NCBI GenBank assembly: GCA_022702545.1 | Contig: JAHRBC010000004.1 | Span: 124,001 to 188,000 of the forward strand | DNA from: Phycomyces nitens | Taxonomy: Eukaryota > Mucoromycota > Mucoromycetes > Mucorales > Phycomycetaceae | Length of the DNA: 64,000 nucleotides | Direction of reading: 5' to 3' | In this document: piece after piece, positions 34,492-46,564 of the stretch | Layout of the letters: every line of letters begins with the position of its first letter | Numbering within the stretch: position 1 is the first letter of the stretch | Notes under the pieces: generated by a model | Seen by the model: only the letters and a program-made list of their open reading frames with translations | What the model was told of the DNA's origin: nothing | Databases searched by the model: none | Position numbers and translations under genes: made by a program

Positions 34492-35099
34492 TGTGTCAAC
34501 ATAATCATAGATTGAAACATTAACACAAATTACTAATATTGAAACATATTGAATAACCAACTTACTGGAAGTGTACTAAAGAGTGTACCTTTCCAAATAC
34601 ATTATTCATACGTAAAGACACACTGACTGTAGCAAAATTACTAAAACACGATAAGTCAATTTTACTTGATATTTATTTCTCAAAGTAAAAGAGAAACTAA
34701 AATTCTGTCTGTTGTAGGATTTGTGTATAAATACTTGACTGGGTGTTAATAAGGCTTTTAGATATTAGTGTAACTTAAATCTACTTGAGTGGATTTTGTT
34801 ACTTAGTTTTTGTTAAGCCAATTTGTAATAGTATTTAAAGGTGGTTTTACCACACTGACAACTAGTACTAACACACTGATTAATAGTACTAAGTAAAATA
34901 ACAAGTCATATCTAATAGTTGGTAGAGACAACATACATTACATGATATCATCATATCATCACTAGCACTCACCTCAATGTCTATATAAACGCACAATACA
35001 AATAGCAATAGTCTTCATCTTATTCACAAATTCTTTCTCTCTTAATAAACAAAGTCTCACCGTACTCTTGTCCGTGCTTTGTTTTCCTCTGATTTAACA
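34492..35099 (+). mobile_element. LTR (long variant, ~608 bp) of a degraded retrotransposon
   Basis: Begins TGTGTCAACATAATC and ends CTCTGATTTAACA, matching the solo LTR at 44123-44502 and the fragment at 46565-46869 over both halves. It contains an extra stretch of about 228 bp (about 34630-34857) bounded by ACACTGAC-type repeats that the shorter copies lack. A TATATAAACGCACAATAC box and AATAAA lie near the 3' half, as expected for an LTR promoter and polyadenylation region. Confidence 0.7.
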
Positions 35100-35435
35100 C
35101 TTTGTCCCACAATAGATTGGATATGATATTTTCATATTTGGATAAGGATTTCTGGATGGTATAGTTTGTCTTGATTTCAGATAATCCAGCTATCTGGGTT
35201 TATATATCACTTTTCTCTGATATACCATTATGCCAGACACAACACCTTACCAATTATTTATTCTACCCACAACAATGTCTATAACCTTTATTTTGAAAAC
35301 CTTGTTTAGTAACCAAAATATTAACAACAACTGGACTATCTAATCTACTACCTACTAGTGACCAACTGACAATATCTTCACAGAGTAACACACCATTGTA
35401 TGCCTCACTAATATCTACTTCAGCAATGGATTGTA
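35100..35435 (+). other. Probable leader/5' internal remnant after the LTR, no intact gene
   Basis: Directly downstream of the LTR, starting CTTTGTCCCACAATAG (possible primer-binding region). A short ATG frame near 35230 (MPDTTPYQLFIL...) ends within about 40 codons. Probably the remains of a retrotransposon's internal region; nothing else recognised. Confidence 0.4.
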
Positions 35436-35684
35436 CACACCCAGGGAGTTTCGTTACCTTTTATAGTAAAAATTCCTCTCCCAGCCAATTAGATAACTCA
35501 AAATGGTGGAAATTCAATTTTTTTTTAAAAATCTGTGTTTCAAACACAAGAATTGATTGAAGCCATGACAGAACTTTTTTTCATCCAATAAAATAACATC
35601 GGAACTTTAGTTGCAAAAATGAGTTATCATAAAGGCAAAATAGAATTTATTTTACTTTTATAAGTTGTTTTTGTGTGACAATGC

Positions 35685-37175
35685 CTACCAGAAGGTGCCA
35701 AACTTGCTGGTATTGATTAAATTAAAGTGATCAGATCTTCTTGAAATGTCAAGCATTTCTATGAACTGACAATCTGTTTCTCTAATGATTGATTTTGTCT
35801 GCAGCAGTTTTTCGGCATACAGATTTCCACCAAGATCTTTTCTGCAAGTGTGATAGATACTAAGGCTTGCATCTTCATCACTGGATGGGCAAAATCTGGT
35901 GACTTGGCCTTGATCACACCAAAGAGCATATTCAATGATGGTGTAAACACTATTTGCACTGTCAAACTTGGCAACTTCTCCAATAAGCAGGTTGTTGCTG
36001 CTGTTTTTAAAGATGTCAGTGGATCCAACCTTTGTTTTCTCATTATCATCATTGTCAGCAAAGTCTCTTATTGTCAAGCCAAAGGAAGCAGAACTTTCAA
36101 GAACTTTGTGAGAAGTTTTGACAGGATTGGCAATGTCTGCTACTGACCAAGAACCACCACTTAGGATATGATAAGCCATCATCCTTTTTGCGAAAGCAAC
36201 AGCAACATCTTTAGATGGATTATGTCTATTTGTCTGGAAAAGACACTCTCTGATAAACTTATTGAATTGCTCACTCTTTTCTGTTTCATAGAAAATTAGG
36301 GAGCCAAAATGATAAATGTCATCGACAAGATGATGCATAATATGCATTTTGCTGGAATTGTAAATGCTGTAACCTGATCTTGTTAGACGTTTCTGTTTGA
36401 TGAAGGCATTGTGATATAACACAGACAGACAAAGATCATTGTATGTCAATGCAATGTGTCTCAGGTACAGATCAAAATTGGACTTGATTTTACTGACGTA
36501 AGAAAGCAAAGCCAACTTGCCCAGGTTTTCAAAACATGCTTTGATCAGCATGATTCCTTCATCAGGCCTAATCTCTCCAGAGTCAATGAATTGGTTCAAC
36601 AAAATTGGAATTTGCTGGATAAGAATTTTGTAGTCTCTGCCCAAGAAAGAACCATGTAAGCAAAGAGAGGAACAAAGTCTTCTTGAGAAACTATTTGAAA
36701 TATATCCATGGAGTTTTGATTCTAATATGCTTTTCTCAGCAGGTTTCAGATGTTTTCCTAGCAGACATTTCACCAAAGCCTTGCCTACACCAAGCATAAT
36801 TGTATGAAGAAGCTCAATGGGGCAGTCCTTCATCATATCAAAAGACTTTAGCTTCAGCAAAGCTTGGCTGCCAACAAGTTTATACTCTGCATCAGCATCG
36901 ACCAACAATGTCTTGTCTCTACCAGAAGCCACATACTGAGCATGCATATGAGCAACAACATCTTCAGATCTTGGAGTAAAATTATAGTCGTTGCCATTGA
37001 CTTCTCCTGGTATCTTCAGCTCCCAAACACACTGGCGACAAGGCATCTTCGATATTGCACCACAACTTGAAGCAATTTCCGAGTGGCGGGCATTATCAGC
37101 AGTGATAAACTGTAACGGAGCAACAACAACAACACTCTCACCACTGGGCAAAAACATTTTGATGCCTTTTTCCAA
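35685..37175 (-). pseudogene. E2 transposase, C-terminal part
   Basis: Close to the E1 transposase (CPIELLHTIMLGVGKALV, MHHLVDDIYHFG, NRHNPSKDVAVAFAKR). It lacks the N-terminal half because the chromovirus LTR starts at 37177 and about 1.2 kb of transposase is deleted. The 496 remaining codons are open. The first catalytic Asp region (FTDDMSGN) is lost. Confidence 0.85.
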
Positions 37176-37176
37176 C

Positions 37177-37795
37177 TGTTGTGGGTAGAGTAAAAATAGG
37201 AAAGATATGAAAGAATTCGTGAGAACTTGTATAGGGTGTTTATTCTCAAGAAAAAGATTATCTTTCTACACAGAACTAACTACTGATATTTATATGTTTT
37301 CTGATTTATAATTCAGTATATGCTTTGGTAATATTTATCACAATGAGTCATCTTCCAGGAGTATTGTCTTTCTGGAAAGATCCAGAGAGACCTATTGATA
37401 TGATACTTCTCCAGTCAGATCAGCCAGAGAGCTTTGGTAAAGAAGAGCATTTATGCTATTGGTAATATTTTAATATTCCAACCCAGATACTTGGGTAATG
37501 TTTTTAGAATTATTAATTCATTGTAGTTGTAGTCTCTCAATCAAGTATTCATATAATCAACGAAATATGTAGATGGAATATGATGATGCCATTAGATAAA
37601 TATGTGTATATCTGTATATCCCATATTATGATGATAACAATAATAATAATAAATAATAATCAATTATGTGTATGATGATCTGTGTATTGGATAATCTCAT
37701 AAAGGCAGATCCGTTTGACTGGAATAGCTGAGGATATTATTTTATCCTTCAGTATTACTCTCAGATTCAGCAGTGATCAATACTCATTTACAACA
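37177..37795 (-). repeat. Chromovirus 3' LTR
   Basis: 619 bp, TG...CA, nearly identical to 42861-43480. The few differences (for example TCTCAAGAAAAAG versus TATCCAGAAAAAG) imply a fairly recent insertion. Confidence 0.9.
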
Positions 37796-37970
37796 TTATC
37801 CTCCACCAGATTCAACAGTACCTTTTGTTGATTCAGCATAAAACATCTCATTTACTATCTCATGATCTGGCCAATTGCTCATTTTATTCAAGTCAATCAT
37901 GCACATAATTTTTTTTTTACTTTTTATGGAGATCTATACTGTAAACTCAGCTTTGTGGATTACGTGTTCA

Positions 37971-40900
37971 TTATTTTTGATTTTTGATTGCTCTTCTTTT
38001 GTGTAATCTTTCTTCTCTACTCAAAGTGGTAGGAAGCGTTCTTTTCTTGTGCTCATCATTATTGTTACTTTTACCATTTAGTTTAGAGGTGTGAACTGTT
38101 TTCTTATTTGAGGATGCACTCTTGTTAATCAAGTCTTCGGCTCTCTCATTCTCTAAACGTTCCAACTCTCTAACTTTCTTCCAGTACTTTTGTATGATTG
38201 TGGAATCAGTAAAGTCTTCAGCCATTTGCCATGTATTGGCACGTTTGCCATAACCAGTTCATTTGACCAAATATTCCCGTTGACCAGCAGTACCACAATG
38301 ATCTCAAATGTCTTCAACTTTGTAGAGCTCATTCTCAATTGTTGATTCATCAATGGTGACCATCTTGAGTTCGGAGGGTGTATAATTTCGGTGTAACAAT
38401 TCACCTTGCTCATCCTTTAGCTTGTATAACCCTCCTTTATTCTTTCGAACCACTGTATATGGACCTTCATAAATAGGTGCCAATTTATTTGATTGATGTG
38501 GTAATCTGACCATTACGTGTGTTCCTTTGGGGATGTCGATTAGGATATTTTTATGATCATATTTCTTTTTCAATTCCTCATTAATTCTTAACACACATTC
38601 GTTAATGGCAGAGAATATGATATTTTCCATATGATCAATCTGCTTCTCTAGCTCATCAATTGGCATTGTGGCTTTAGGAAGAGAGTGTTTTCTTTTGTCA
38701 CTATACTCATCAGGTACATTGACTCTGTGAGCATACATTAATGAAAATGGTGCGCTTAGTGTCTTTTGAGGAATATGTCTATTGATGCATAGCTGAACAA
38801 TTGGCAGATAGTGATACCAGTCATTGCTGTTTGCTCTCATCATTTTACATACAGTATTCTCTGCAATCTTTACACTAGCTTCAGCAATACCATTCCCTTG
38901 TAGATGATATGCCGTAGAATATCTCCTATCAATCCCAAGCTCTTTAGATAGGCTTGATATCAAAGAGTTTCTGAATTCCAGACCATTGTCACTTTGCATC
39001 ACTTTGGGAAAACCATAATCTCCAAAGATCTTGATCAATGCCTTGACTATTGTTGTTGAGTTCTTGTTTGGCAGTGGTCTCAAGATAACATACTTGGAGC
39101 ATACATCAACCAGAACCAACATGTACGTGTGTCCATCCTCTGATACAGGGAATTCACCGCATAAGTCAATTGCAACATGATCAAATGGTCAGAATGCTAC
39201 AACATTAGTCAATGGTGATAGCATCTCTTGCTAATATTGTGCTTCTGACATTCAGGGCAAGAACGAATAATCTCTTTAGCCTCTTCATATATATTAGTCC
39301 AGTGTAAGCCTTGTGAATGAAGATCATTCACTATAGCTTGACTTCCAAAGTGACCAAACGAATGAGCTTCTTTTAATAAGCCATTACACTTTTCTTCAGG
39401 AGGTGACATATAGTCAGATGTCTCTGATACATTTTCGACAAGTTGCATTGCAAGTACATTTAGCACTCTGTCTTTACTATATTTTTTCTTTTGAACAATA
39501 ACTCTACTTTTGGGCTGTAGGTTATCTGTTCTGATTTTTCTCAATCCATCATCCTCCACCAGCTTGTCACTATCCTCTGGAGGATACAAGCAGCTTAATA
39601 AATCAGGTAGCTTATTCAATAAGCCAGGAATATGGACCACCTTAAAATCAAAGTCAAGGAGTGTCTCAATCCAGCCAATCATCATTGGATTAACGATTTT
39701 TTGAGTATGGAGATAAATGAGTGCTCGATGATCAGTAAAAATAGTGAACTGTCGGCCTCATAGAAATGGACGGAATTTTTCAAGTGCCAGAATGACTGCA
39801 TATAATTCTCTTTTAGTTGTGCTCCATCGTCGTTGTGATGGGCTCAATGAAGTTGATACAAAGCTGATATATTTATTGCGCCCTTGTTCATCTCGCTGAA
39901 ACAATAAGCAGGCTGCTCCATAAAGGGATGCATCTGTGGCCACATACATTTCACATGACATATCTGCGTAATGAAGAATCAAATCTTTGTGCAATATGTC
40001 TTTTAGAGCTTTAAAGCTTTGCATCTGCTCATCTGTCCATTGATCAGATATATTTTTGGCATGACTTAACCATGAAATAGGCTCAGCTACCTTTGAAATC
40101 ATAGGAATATAATCTCTAAAGTAATTGATCAAACCTATGAATTGCTGAATCTGTTTTGCAGTTCTAGGAATAGGCCATTTGTCAACATTTGTCAACTTTT
40201 GCTTATCAACCTTGGTGCCTGTCTCATTGACGACAAAACCAAGCAATCTCACTGAATGTTGAAACCAGACACACTTTTCTGAGTTCAGGATCAACTTCGC
40301 GGATGACAATTTCTCAATAACTAGTTTGACATCTTTGACATGCTGTTCAAATGTTTCACTGGCAACGATACAATCATCAACAAAATTCTGTACACAGTCA
40401 ATCTTATCAAATAAAGTAGCCATGACATGTTGAAATTGTGAAGTAAGCATCTTTAAGCCAAAACAGCCTTTAATAAAACTATATTGTTGCCCATCTAAAT
40501 GAGTAAATGTCAATTTATGTATATCCTCGGGTGCAACCTTGAAACGATGATATGCATTGGATAAGTCAAGTGTGGTAAAGAATTTCTTTCTACTCAAGTT
40601 TTGGAATATTGTTTGGATTTTTGGAATTGGGTAGTTGAATGTGGAAGGTAGGATCTGATTCAACAATCTTACGTCCAAACACACTCTATGACTAACAATC
40701 TCACCAGCTTTGTTTCTCTTTGGAATAAGCAACATTGGACTGTTAAAGGAAGTGTTGGTCTTGGACTTTACAATAGTTCCTGTCTCAAGCCATTCTTTTA
40801 CTTGCTTGTCAAGTGTTGGTCTTAGAGCGTGCAGTATGGGATACTGCCATCTGTAAGCCGTAGCACCTTCCTTAGTGGGTAAACAAATAATAGATTCTGG

Positions 40901-42841
40901 TAAAGGACAGTATGACTCAATGGGGATATTCTTATTATCCTCCAAGGCTTCTTTAATAGAGCTCATAAATTCTGCTCGTTGCTGTGCTGTGCCAGCTGGC
41001 AAATTATCAGGTTCAAACTTTTTCTCTTTATCAATATTCAGGTTTTCATAAATGGCGGCATAGTCTTTTGCATTATCTGAATGGATATATTCGCCTTTGA
41101 TATCATATGCAACATTAATTAATCCAATATTCATTTTTGCCAAGATATCTCTTCCAAGGAGGATATCGAAATTGAAACCCATATTAAACTCTAACACCTC
41201 TGGTGCATGTTTAAAGGTAATGCCATTTATATATTTAAAATTCAAAGGATCAGTTTTTTCTAATCTCTTTGTACTACTATTCTTGGACAGAAAGTTAAAG
41301 GAACCAATTGAAGCATTTATTTTTGTTATTTGTAAATTGTTATTTAAACATTTCAAATTTATAAAAGTGCGGGAACTGCCTGTATCAATCATCCCAATGA
41401 GCTTCTGGTTCTCTATAATGATTGGAGTTGTAAGATTAAATGCATCATTAGCTTTAATTCTTCTCTCAATTCTGTCAAGTAGATACTTACATTCAAATGA
41501 TATTTCCTCCATGTCTTCATCAATCCTGTCCTGGATTGCCTTGAGTGTTTGCTCAGACTTATCCTTTGCAGGAGACTGGGATACCATGAGAATCGGCTCA
41601 CTGTTCTTGCTCTTGCAGACATGACCGTGGTAGTAGCTTTTGCCACAACATCTGCATGGATTGCGACTGTTTGGACTACTGGCTTTGTTCTTGTGGTTTA
41701 TCAAGGTAAAACACTTGCTAGACTCATGAGTAGGATTCTTCCCATGGTGCGAGCAGAAGAATGTTTTCTCATGTTTGGTAATTTTGCTGGCATGGTGGTG
41801 CGGCTTCTTTCTGGGATGTTCCTCGGTATTCTTCTCAGGTTGCCCACAGGCACCAGGAATCAGTCGGGTCGCCTCAGCATAGAGCCTGTTGTCATCCCCA
41901 AGGATGTCTCTGCCAATCTGCATGATCTGCTCCACAGTCCACTCACACTTTGCTTCCCCATTAGGAGAGCAAGCCATGGTAACTTTTATCAACGTTTGCA
42001 CTGACAAGGCCAACAAAGCAAGGAAGTGATCAGCAATATGAGGATCGTCTTTGTTTAGACCAGTATTGTATACCACTCGGATGAACTTCTTGGAGTAATC
42101 ACCGATTGACTCAGTGTTCTTCATCACCATTGTAAAGACCTGGTTGGTAAATCGTCAAGACACCAGGCTGGAACCATGTCTTTCATTGCAGCACAATTTC
42201 GCCAATTTACAATCATTGCACTTCTTGAGGTCCATCTCTACCCATCCATCATCTGTATGAGGCAAACAGAGCAGCAGGAATTTCTTCCAAACTTTTACGA
42301 TGTCCAAGGAAGAAGACTCGATTACATTCTCAAAGGTACGTAGGAAATGTCCAACTGATTCAAACACCTCTTCACTTGGGAAGGGCTTTATGATACTAGC
42401 AGCCAATTGGAATTTGGGGAGATCTCTTCGGTTGAGAGTCAGCCCTCCTCCACAGCCAGCTCTCTCTGTGTTCGCACAAGGAGAGGCAAGCATCTTGCTG
42501 CACTTTTCAAGGCTTGCAATAGCCAATCTTGTGCGCTCGATCCTGCGGAGTGCATCATCAGCTGCTTGCTCATTGTTTGCTACATGAGCAGCAGTGAAGG
42601 CCTCAATGTGATTGCCCATTTTGGCCTTAAGAGCGGCAACACAGGAGGAAGCAGTAGCTGCTTCTCTACCAATGGGAGGGAAACCAGAACCAGAAACGGA
42701 ACCAAAACTAGGGGCAGCATCTGGACACAGGACAGGTGCACTCAAGTCAGAGAAAAGTTCATCCGCAGACATGGGGGACAAGGTAGACTCCTCAGGAACA
42801 GGGGTCAAACCGGCGGGGAACAAGTCAGCAGGAGAGTTCAT
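37971..42841 (-). pseudogene. Chromovirus gag-pol with five in-frame TGA codons and one frameshift
   Basis: Gag starts at ATG 42841. A Cys/His-rich region (CRCCGKSYYHGHVC) precedes the protease (MIDTGSSRTF). RT has FFTTLDLSNAYHRF and FVDD, and RNase H has VATDASLYGAACLL. The integrase zinc region has HSFGHFG...CPECQKHN, and its core has AIDLCGEF, QSDNGLEF and an EASVK Glu. A chromodomain follows (REYLVK-stop-TGY...NTW), then a basic tail to 37971. Stops at 42155-42157, 39758-39760, 39189-39191, 38304-38306 and 38259-38261 are all TGA. One frame change lies between 39191 and about 39260. The LVK-stop-TGY site corresponds to the conserved chromodomain Trp. Confidence 0.9.
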
Positions 42842-42860
42842 TGTAGTTCACGAAAAAAAA

Positions 42861-43480
42861 TGTTGTGGGTAGAGTAAAAATAGGAAAGATACGAAAGAAT
42901 TTGTGAGAACTTGTGTAGGGTGTTTATTATCCAGAAAAAGGTTTTTCTTTCTACACAGAACTAACTACTGATATTTATATGTTTTCTGATTTATAATTCA
43001 GTATATGCTTTGGTAATATTTATCACAATGAGTCATCTTCCAGGAGTATTGTCTTTCTGGAAAGATCCAGAGAGACCTATTGATATGATACTTCTCCAGT
43101 CAGATCAGCCAGAGAGCTTTGGTAAAGAAGAGCATTTATGCTATTGGTAATATTTTAATATTCCAACCCAGATACTTGGGTAATGTTTTTAGAATTATTA
43201 ATTCATTGTAGTTGTAGTCTCTCAATCAAGTATTCATATAATAAATGAAATATGTAGATGGAATATGATGATGCCATTAGATAAATATGTGTATATCTGT
43301 ATATCCCATATTATGGTGATAACGATAATAATAATAAATAATAATCAATTATGTGTATGATGATCTGTGTATTGGATAATCTCATAAAGGCAGATCTGTT
43401 TGACTGGAATAGCTGAGGATATTATTTTATCCTTCAGTCTTACTCTCAGATTCAGCAGTGATCAATACTCATTTACAACA
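42861..43480 (-). repeat. Chromovirus 5' LTR
   Basis: 620 bp, TG...CA. Gag ATG (42841) is about 20 bp inside it. The right flank GACAG resumes E2 transposase sequence. Confidence 0.9.
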
Positions 43481-43732
43481 GACAGGAACAGGGCCAACTG
43501 AGGCAGAGAAGGAAATATCTACCAATGGCTGTTCATTATTGAAAAAGTTATTGTTTGGTGTCATGAGTGTTCTGAACTTCAGGGTGGAGGACTGGCCAGT
43601 CTCTGTAGATCTATGCATTGTTTTCTTATGACGTCTAAGATCACTTGGGTATCGAAAGCGCTTGCCACAGTTGTTGAACTCACAAACGTGTTTCTTATCA
43701 ATGTTTTCAGTTTGATTGAATTGGCTGTGCAT
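43469..43732 (-). pseudogene. E2 transposase, N-terminal part with C2H2 finger
   Basis: ATG at 43732 opens CEFNNCGKRF...DLRRHKKTMH, matching the E1 finger. The frame is cut at the chromovirus LTR boundary (43480/43481). Together with 35685-37175 it is the remainder of one broken gene. Confidence 0.85.
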
Positions 43733-44122
43733 GGTTCAGAGAAGTAATGAGGTATAAAATTAGTTTGTCTTTGGAAAAATTGTCCCCCTATAACATATAT
43801 TTAAACCACAGCAATCTTTCCAGCAGGTTCTATTTATTTATTTATTTTTTATTCATTTTTATTTCTTTTCTTTTCTTTCCACTTCTCCAACATTTTTTAT
43901 AGTAAGTGATTTTTGTTTGACCCCTACTTTGTAACAAATTATATATAACAAAGCTTCTTTTCCTGTCTCTGTTAAATAGACTACTCAAGCCTGCTTTATG
44001 TTGCTGTAAGATATTCAAGTCTGCACTATGTTCAACTAAAAACTAAATGAATGTCTTCTTTTATAATAGGCATTTCGTTTACAGTTTGAGATAGCAGTAG
44101 CTCATTCAATATACAAGGCCCA

Positions 44123-44502
44123 TGTTGTATCCAACATAATCGTAGATTGAAACATTAACACAAATTACCAATATTGAAACATATTGAATAACTGACCTAC
44201 TGGAAGTGCACTAAAGAGTGTACCTTCCCAAATACATTATTCATATGTAAAGACACACTAACAACTAGTACCAACACACAGGTTAATAGTACTAAGTAAA
44301 ATAACAAGTCATATATAATAGTTGGTAGAGAGAACAGACATTACATGATATCATCATATCATCACTAGCACTCATCTCAATGTCTATATAAACGCACAAT
44401 ACGAATAGCAATAGTTTTCATCTTATTCACAAATTCTCTCTCTCTTAATAAACAAAGTCTCACCGTACTCTTGTCCGTGCTTTGTTTTCCTCTGATTTAA
44501 CA
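44123..44502 (+). mobile_element. Solo LTR (380 bp) with 5-bp duplication
   Basis: TGTTGTATCCAACA...GATTTAACA flanked by GCCCA (44118-44122 and 44503-44507). The empty site is visible in E1 (AAGGCCCATCTATTG). It is a shorter variant of the LTR at 34492-35099. Confidence 0.9.
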
Positions 44503-44812
44503 GCCCATCTATTGCCCATCCTCTTTGTTTAAGGTGTGTATAAGACTCCTATATATCTAGCAACAAATATAATGACGCGTTTTTAAAGAGTTGCTGCGTA
44601 AAATATTATAAGATATAAAATTAAACACTTTATTCTTCATATATTTTTGTTGATTATTAACTTTCATACTTCTTCTGTTAGATAGAATCAACTGTGAACA
44701 ATATGTATTGTAAGGTAGTGTGTACATTATCATCTATCTATTCAAGCTTTGTTTGCTAATTATCATTAGTTAGGTTTGTATATACTATCTTGTCTAGACC
44801 TTCTATCAAATA

Positions 44813-44959
44813 ATGGATACCGCTCTCCTGCCTTTTGGGTCAGACTTATTTGATTCTGCACTCATTCATATCATCTTGAAAGAGCATCAAGCAACTGACA
44901 AGGTAGGAATGCTCTCATTGCATCATTTTATGAAAGAAACCCCTGGCCCAAAGCTATGA
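44813..44959 (+). CDS. Small conserved ORF (48 aa) in E2
   Basis: Counterpart of 24648-24794 in E1, same length, starting MDTALLPFGSDLFDS. It differs at two codons (Val/Ala and Pro/Leu). Coding status is uncertain. Confidence 0.3.
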   Translation: MDTALLPFGSDLFDSALIHIILKEHQATDKVGMLSLHHFMKETPGPKL

Positions 44960-45294
44960 GAATTTTATCTAATAAAAATCATTTGTAAACCTATAAATCT
45001 ATCCAATGAATGCTGTCTATAATTTGTACTATCAATAATTTTTGCATTTTGATTTGCAATTTTGATTTTTTTGGAAAAAATATCTCTCCTGATAATTACT
45101 ATATTAAGAATAATCAAAAAATACGAGTTTTGAAAACCCAAAAATAATCCTTGTTGGTGAAATTCTATCCAATGACAACTGTTATAAACTGTATTATTAA
45201 TGCTTTATTTCTGTATTGTTATTGGCTGTTGGGATTAAATAGGTGCAAAAAACTCTCCCAAAAATTACTATATATGGATGTCCAAAAAGAAATG

Positions 45295-45624
45295 TGAACG
45301 CGCTGGTTAGTCTTCTTGTTACACGGGAGGGGATTCAATAAGAACTAACCAGGTGTTCGATGAAAGTGTGATTATAAGGGTTTTGGGGGTAGAAACAGTA
45401 TATCAGATTTGAGACTGTCGTGCCTTTTTTTCTTTATTTCAAGTTATTTGTCTTGCTTTTATATTGTTTCTATCCTATGTTTTACATCATTGTTTTTATC
45501 ATTTGCACAGGTCTACTAAATCTTTTTCTCTTTCTACTGACGTTATTAGTTCTACACTAATTGTCTTTAGTTTTGTTGCTATGATTTTACTCTTTCCTCA
45601 TTTTCAAGTTCCGTCGCACCAACA
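45295..45624 (+). mobile_element. 330-bp insertion, TG...CA ends, probable solo LTR
   Basis: Begins TGAACGCGCTGG and ends GTCGCACCAACA, flanked by GAAATG (45289-45294 and 45625-45630). E1 shows the empty site (AAAGAAATGAGC). No coding capacity. TG/CA termini and a 5-6 bp duplication fit a solo LTR of another retrotransposon family. Confidence 0.65.
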
Positions 45625-45663
45625 GAAATGAGCTTTTAAAACCCGAAATACTCCTTGGGTGTG

Positions 45664-45987
45664 TACTAACACTTCAGAATTATCACAGATCCCTTCTTAG
45701 ACAACCACAATCCCTATTTTCAGCAACTGGGCTCATATTGCTAGAGGGAGACCCACCACTATATTTGATGATGTAGCTGCTAGATCTCAAATTGAACAAT
45801 AAAATGACAACAAGTTTTAGATTTCATCTAATGAGAACAATGCTATCACATGGCTCATGGTCTTCCCATATGGTCTTGGACACATTTTACTGTTTGTCAT
45901 GACAAACAGCTAATAACTTAGTTTTGGCTATTCCTTGTCATTATGTACCTTTGGAGACACAACAGGAGTCTCTATTAACTGAAAGAT
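45664..45987 (+). other. Unassigned sequence right of E2
   Basis: No long frame, no recognised element. Possibly older repeat remnants. Confidence 0.5.
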
Positions 45988-46257
45988 AATAGATATTTTG
46001 GTCAAGGTCAAAGGCCAAAGGCCTATTTATATTATTCAAAGAGTCAGAGGCTCTTGCTAGACTCTTCCTCTCTTTCCCTATATTTTATAAGTAAAAATTC
46101 TCTGCGAATGCATGATAATGAAATAATAATTAGAAATTCTTTGATTTATCTAAAATTCGTAACCAAATAAAAAAGTATAATAGCATAGCAAGAATCTCTG
46201 CCTCTTTGGATAGTATAGATAGGCCTTTGGCCTTTGACCTTGGCTAAAATATCTATA
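45988..46257 (+). repeat. Fold-back (MITE-like) element, ~68-bp inverted arms
   Basis: Arm 45991-46058 (AGATATTTTGGTCAAGGTCA...) pairs with the inverted arm 46187-46254 (...TGACCTTGGCTAAAATATCT) with a few mismatches around a spacer of about 130 bp. Each arm contains the short direct repeat AGGTCAAAGGCCAAAGGCC. No coding sequence. Confidence 0.75.
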
Positions 46258-46564
46258 AGATAGTTTATAGCTTGATTCTAATATGTTGATTGGGATGTAT
46301 AAAGAGTAAACTTTTGTTTGTAAGGGGGTGGACCTCATATTTATTGTGGGCATCTCATAAAATGAGATCAAAATTACAGAATTTGCTTCTAGTTTTCTAT
46401 GTTTTTGTGAGGTTTTAAATTATTGGAAGAGGGATACAGCTATACTAGTATGTAAAGAGAGAATTCTGGTGTAAAGAGTAAAGAAGTGATTAATAACCAA
46501 AGTTTTACAATTGATTAATGCATAATTTGCAACTCGTTTTTCCATGTGTCAATTTACTGTTACT

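Larger units (their letters stand above)
37177..43480 (-). mobile_element. Ty3/gypsy chromovirus with two LTRs (6304 bp)
   Basis: Left LTR 37177-37795 (619 bp) and right LTR 42861-43480 (620 bp), both TGTTGTGGGTAGAG...TTTACAACA and nearly identical. Minus-strand order is gag, protease, RT, RNase H, integrase, chromodomain. A purine-rich tract borders the 3' LTR (complement of TTATCCTCCACC at 37796). Gag starts only about 20 bp after the 5' LTR. The left flank (CCAAC) and right flank (GACAG) do not match and are 1.2 kb apart in E1, so two insertions seem to have recombined. Confidence 0.9.
35436..45663 (-). mobile_element. Element E2: CACACCC-type transposon bearing three later insertions
   Basis: Left end CACACCCAGGGAGT at 35436, right end ACTCCTTGGGTGTG ending at 45663, flanked by a TA duplication (35434-35435 and 45664-45665). 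E2 sequence is 35436-37176, 43481-44122, 44503-45294 and 45625-45663. The rest is a chromovirus (37177-43480), a solo LTR (44123-44502) and a 330-bp insertion (45295-45624). Compared with E1, about 1.2 kb corresponding to 22494-23694 is absent at the chromovirus site. Confidence 0.9.

Noticed and set aside
42155..42157. Programmed readthrough of a gag stop in the chromovirus
   Set aside because: Gag and Pol are in the same frame, but four more TGA codons and a frameshift lie downstream, so decay is the simpler explanation. Kept only as an alternative.
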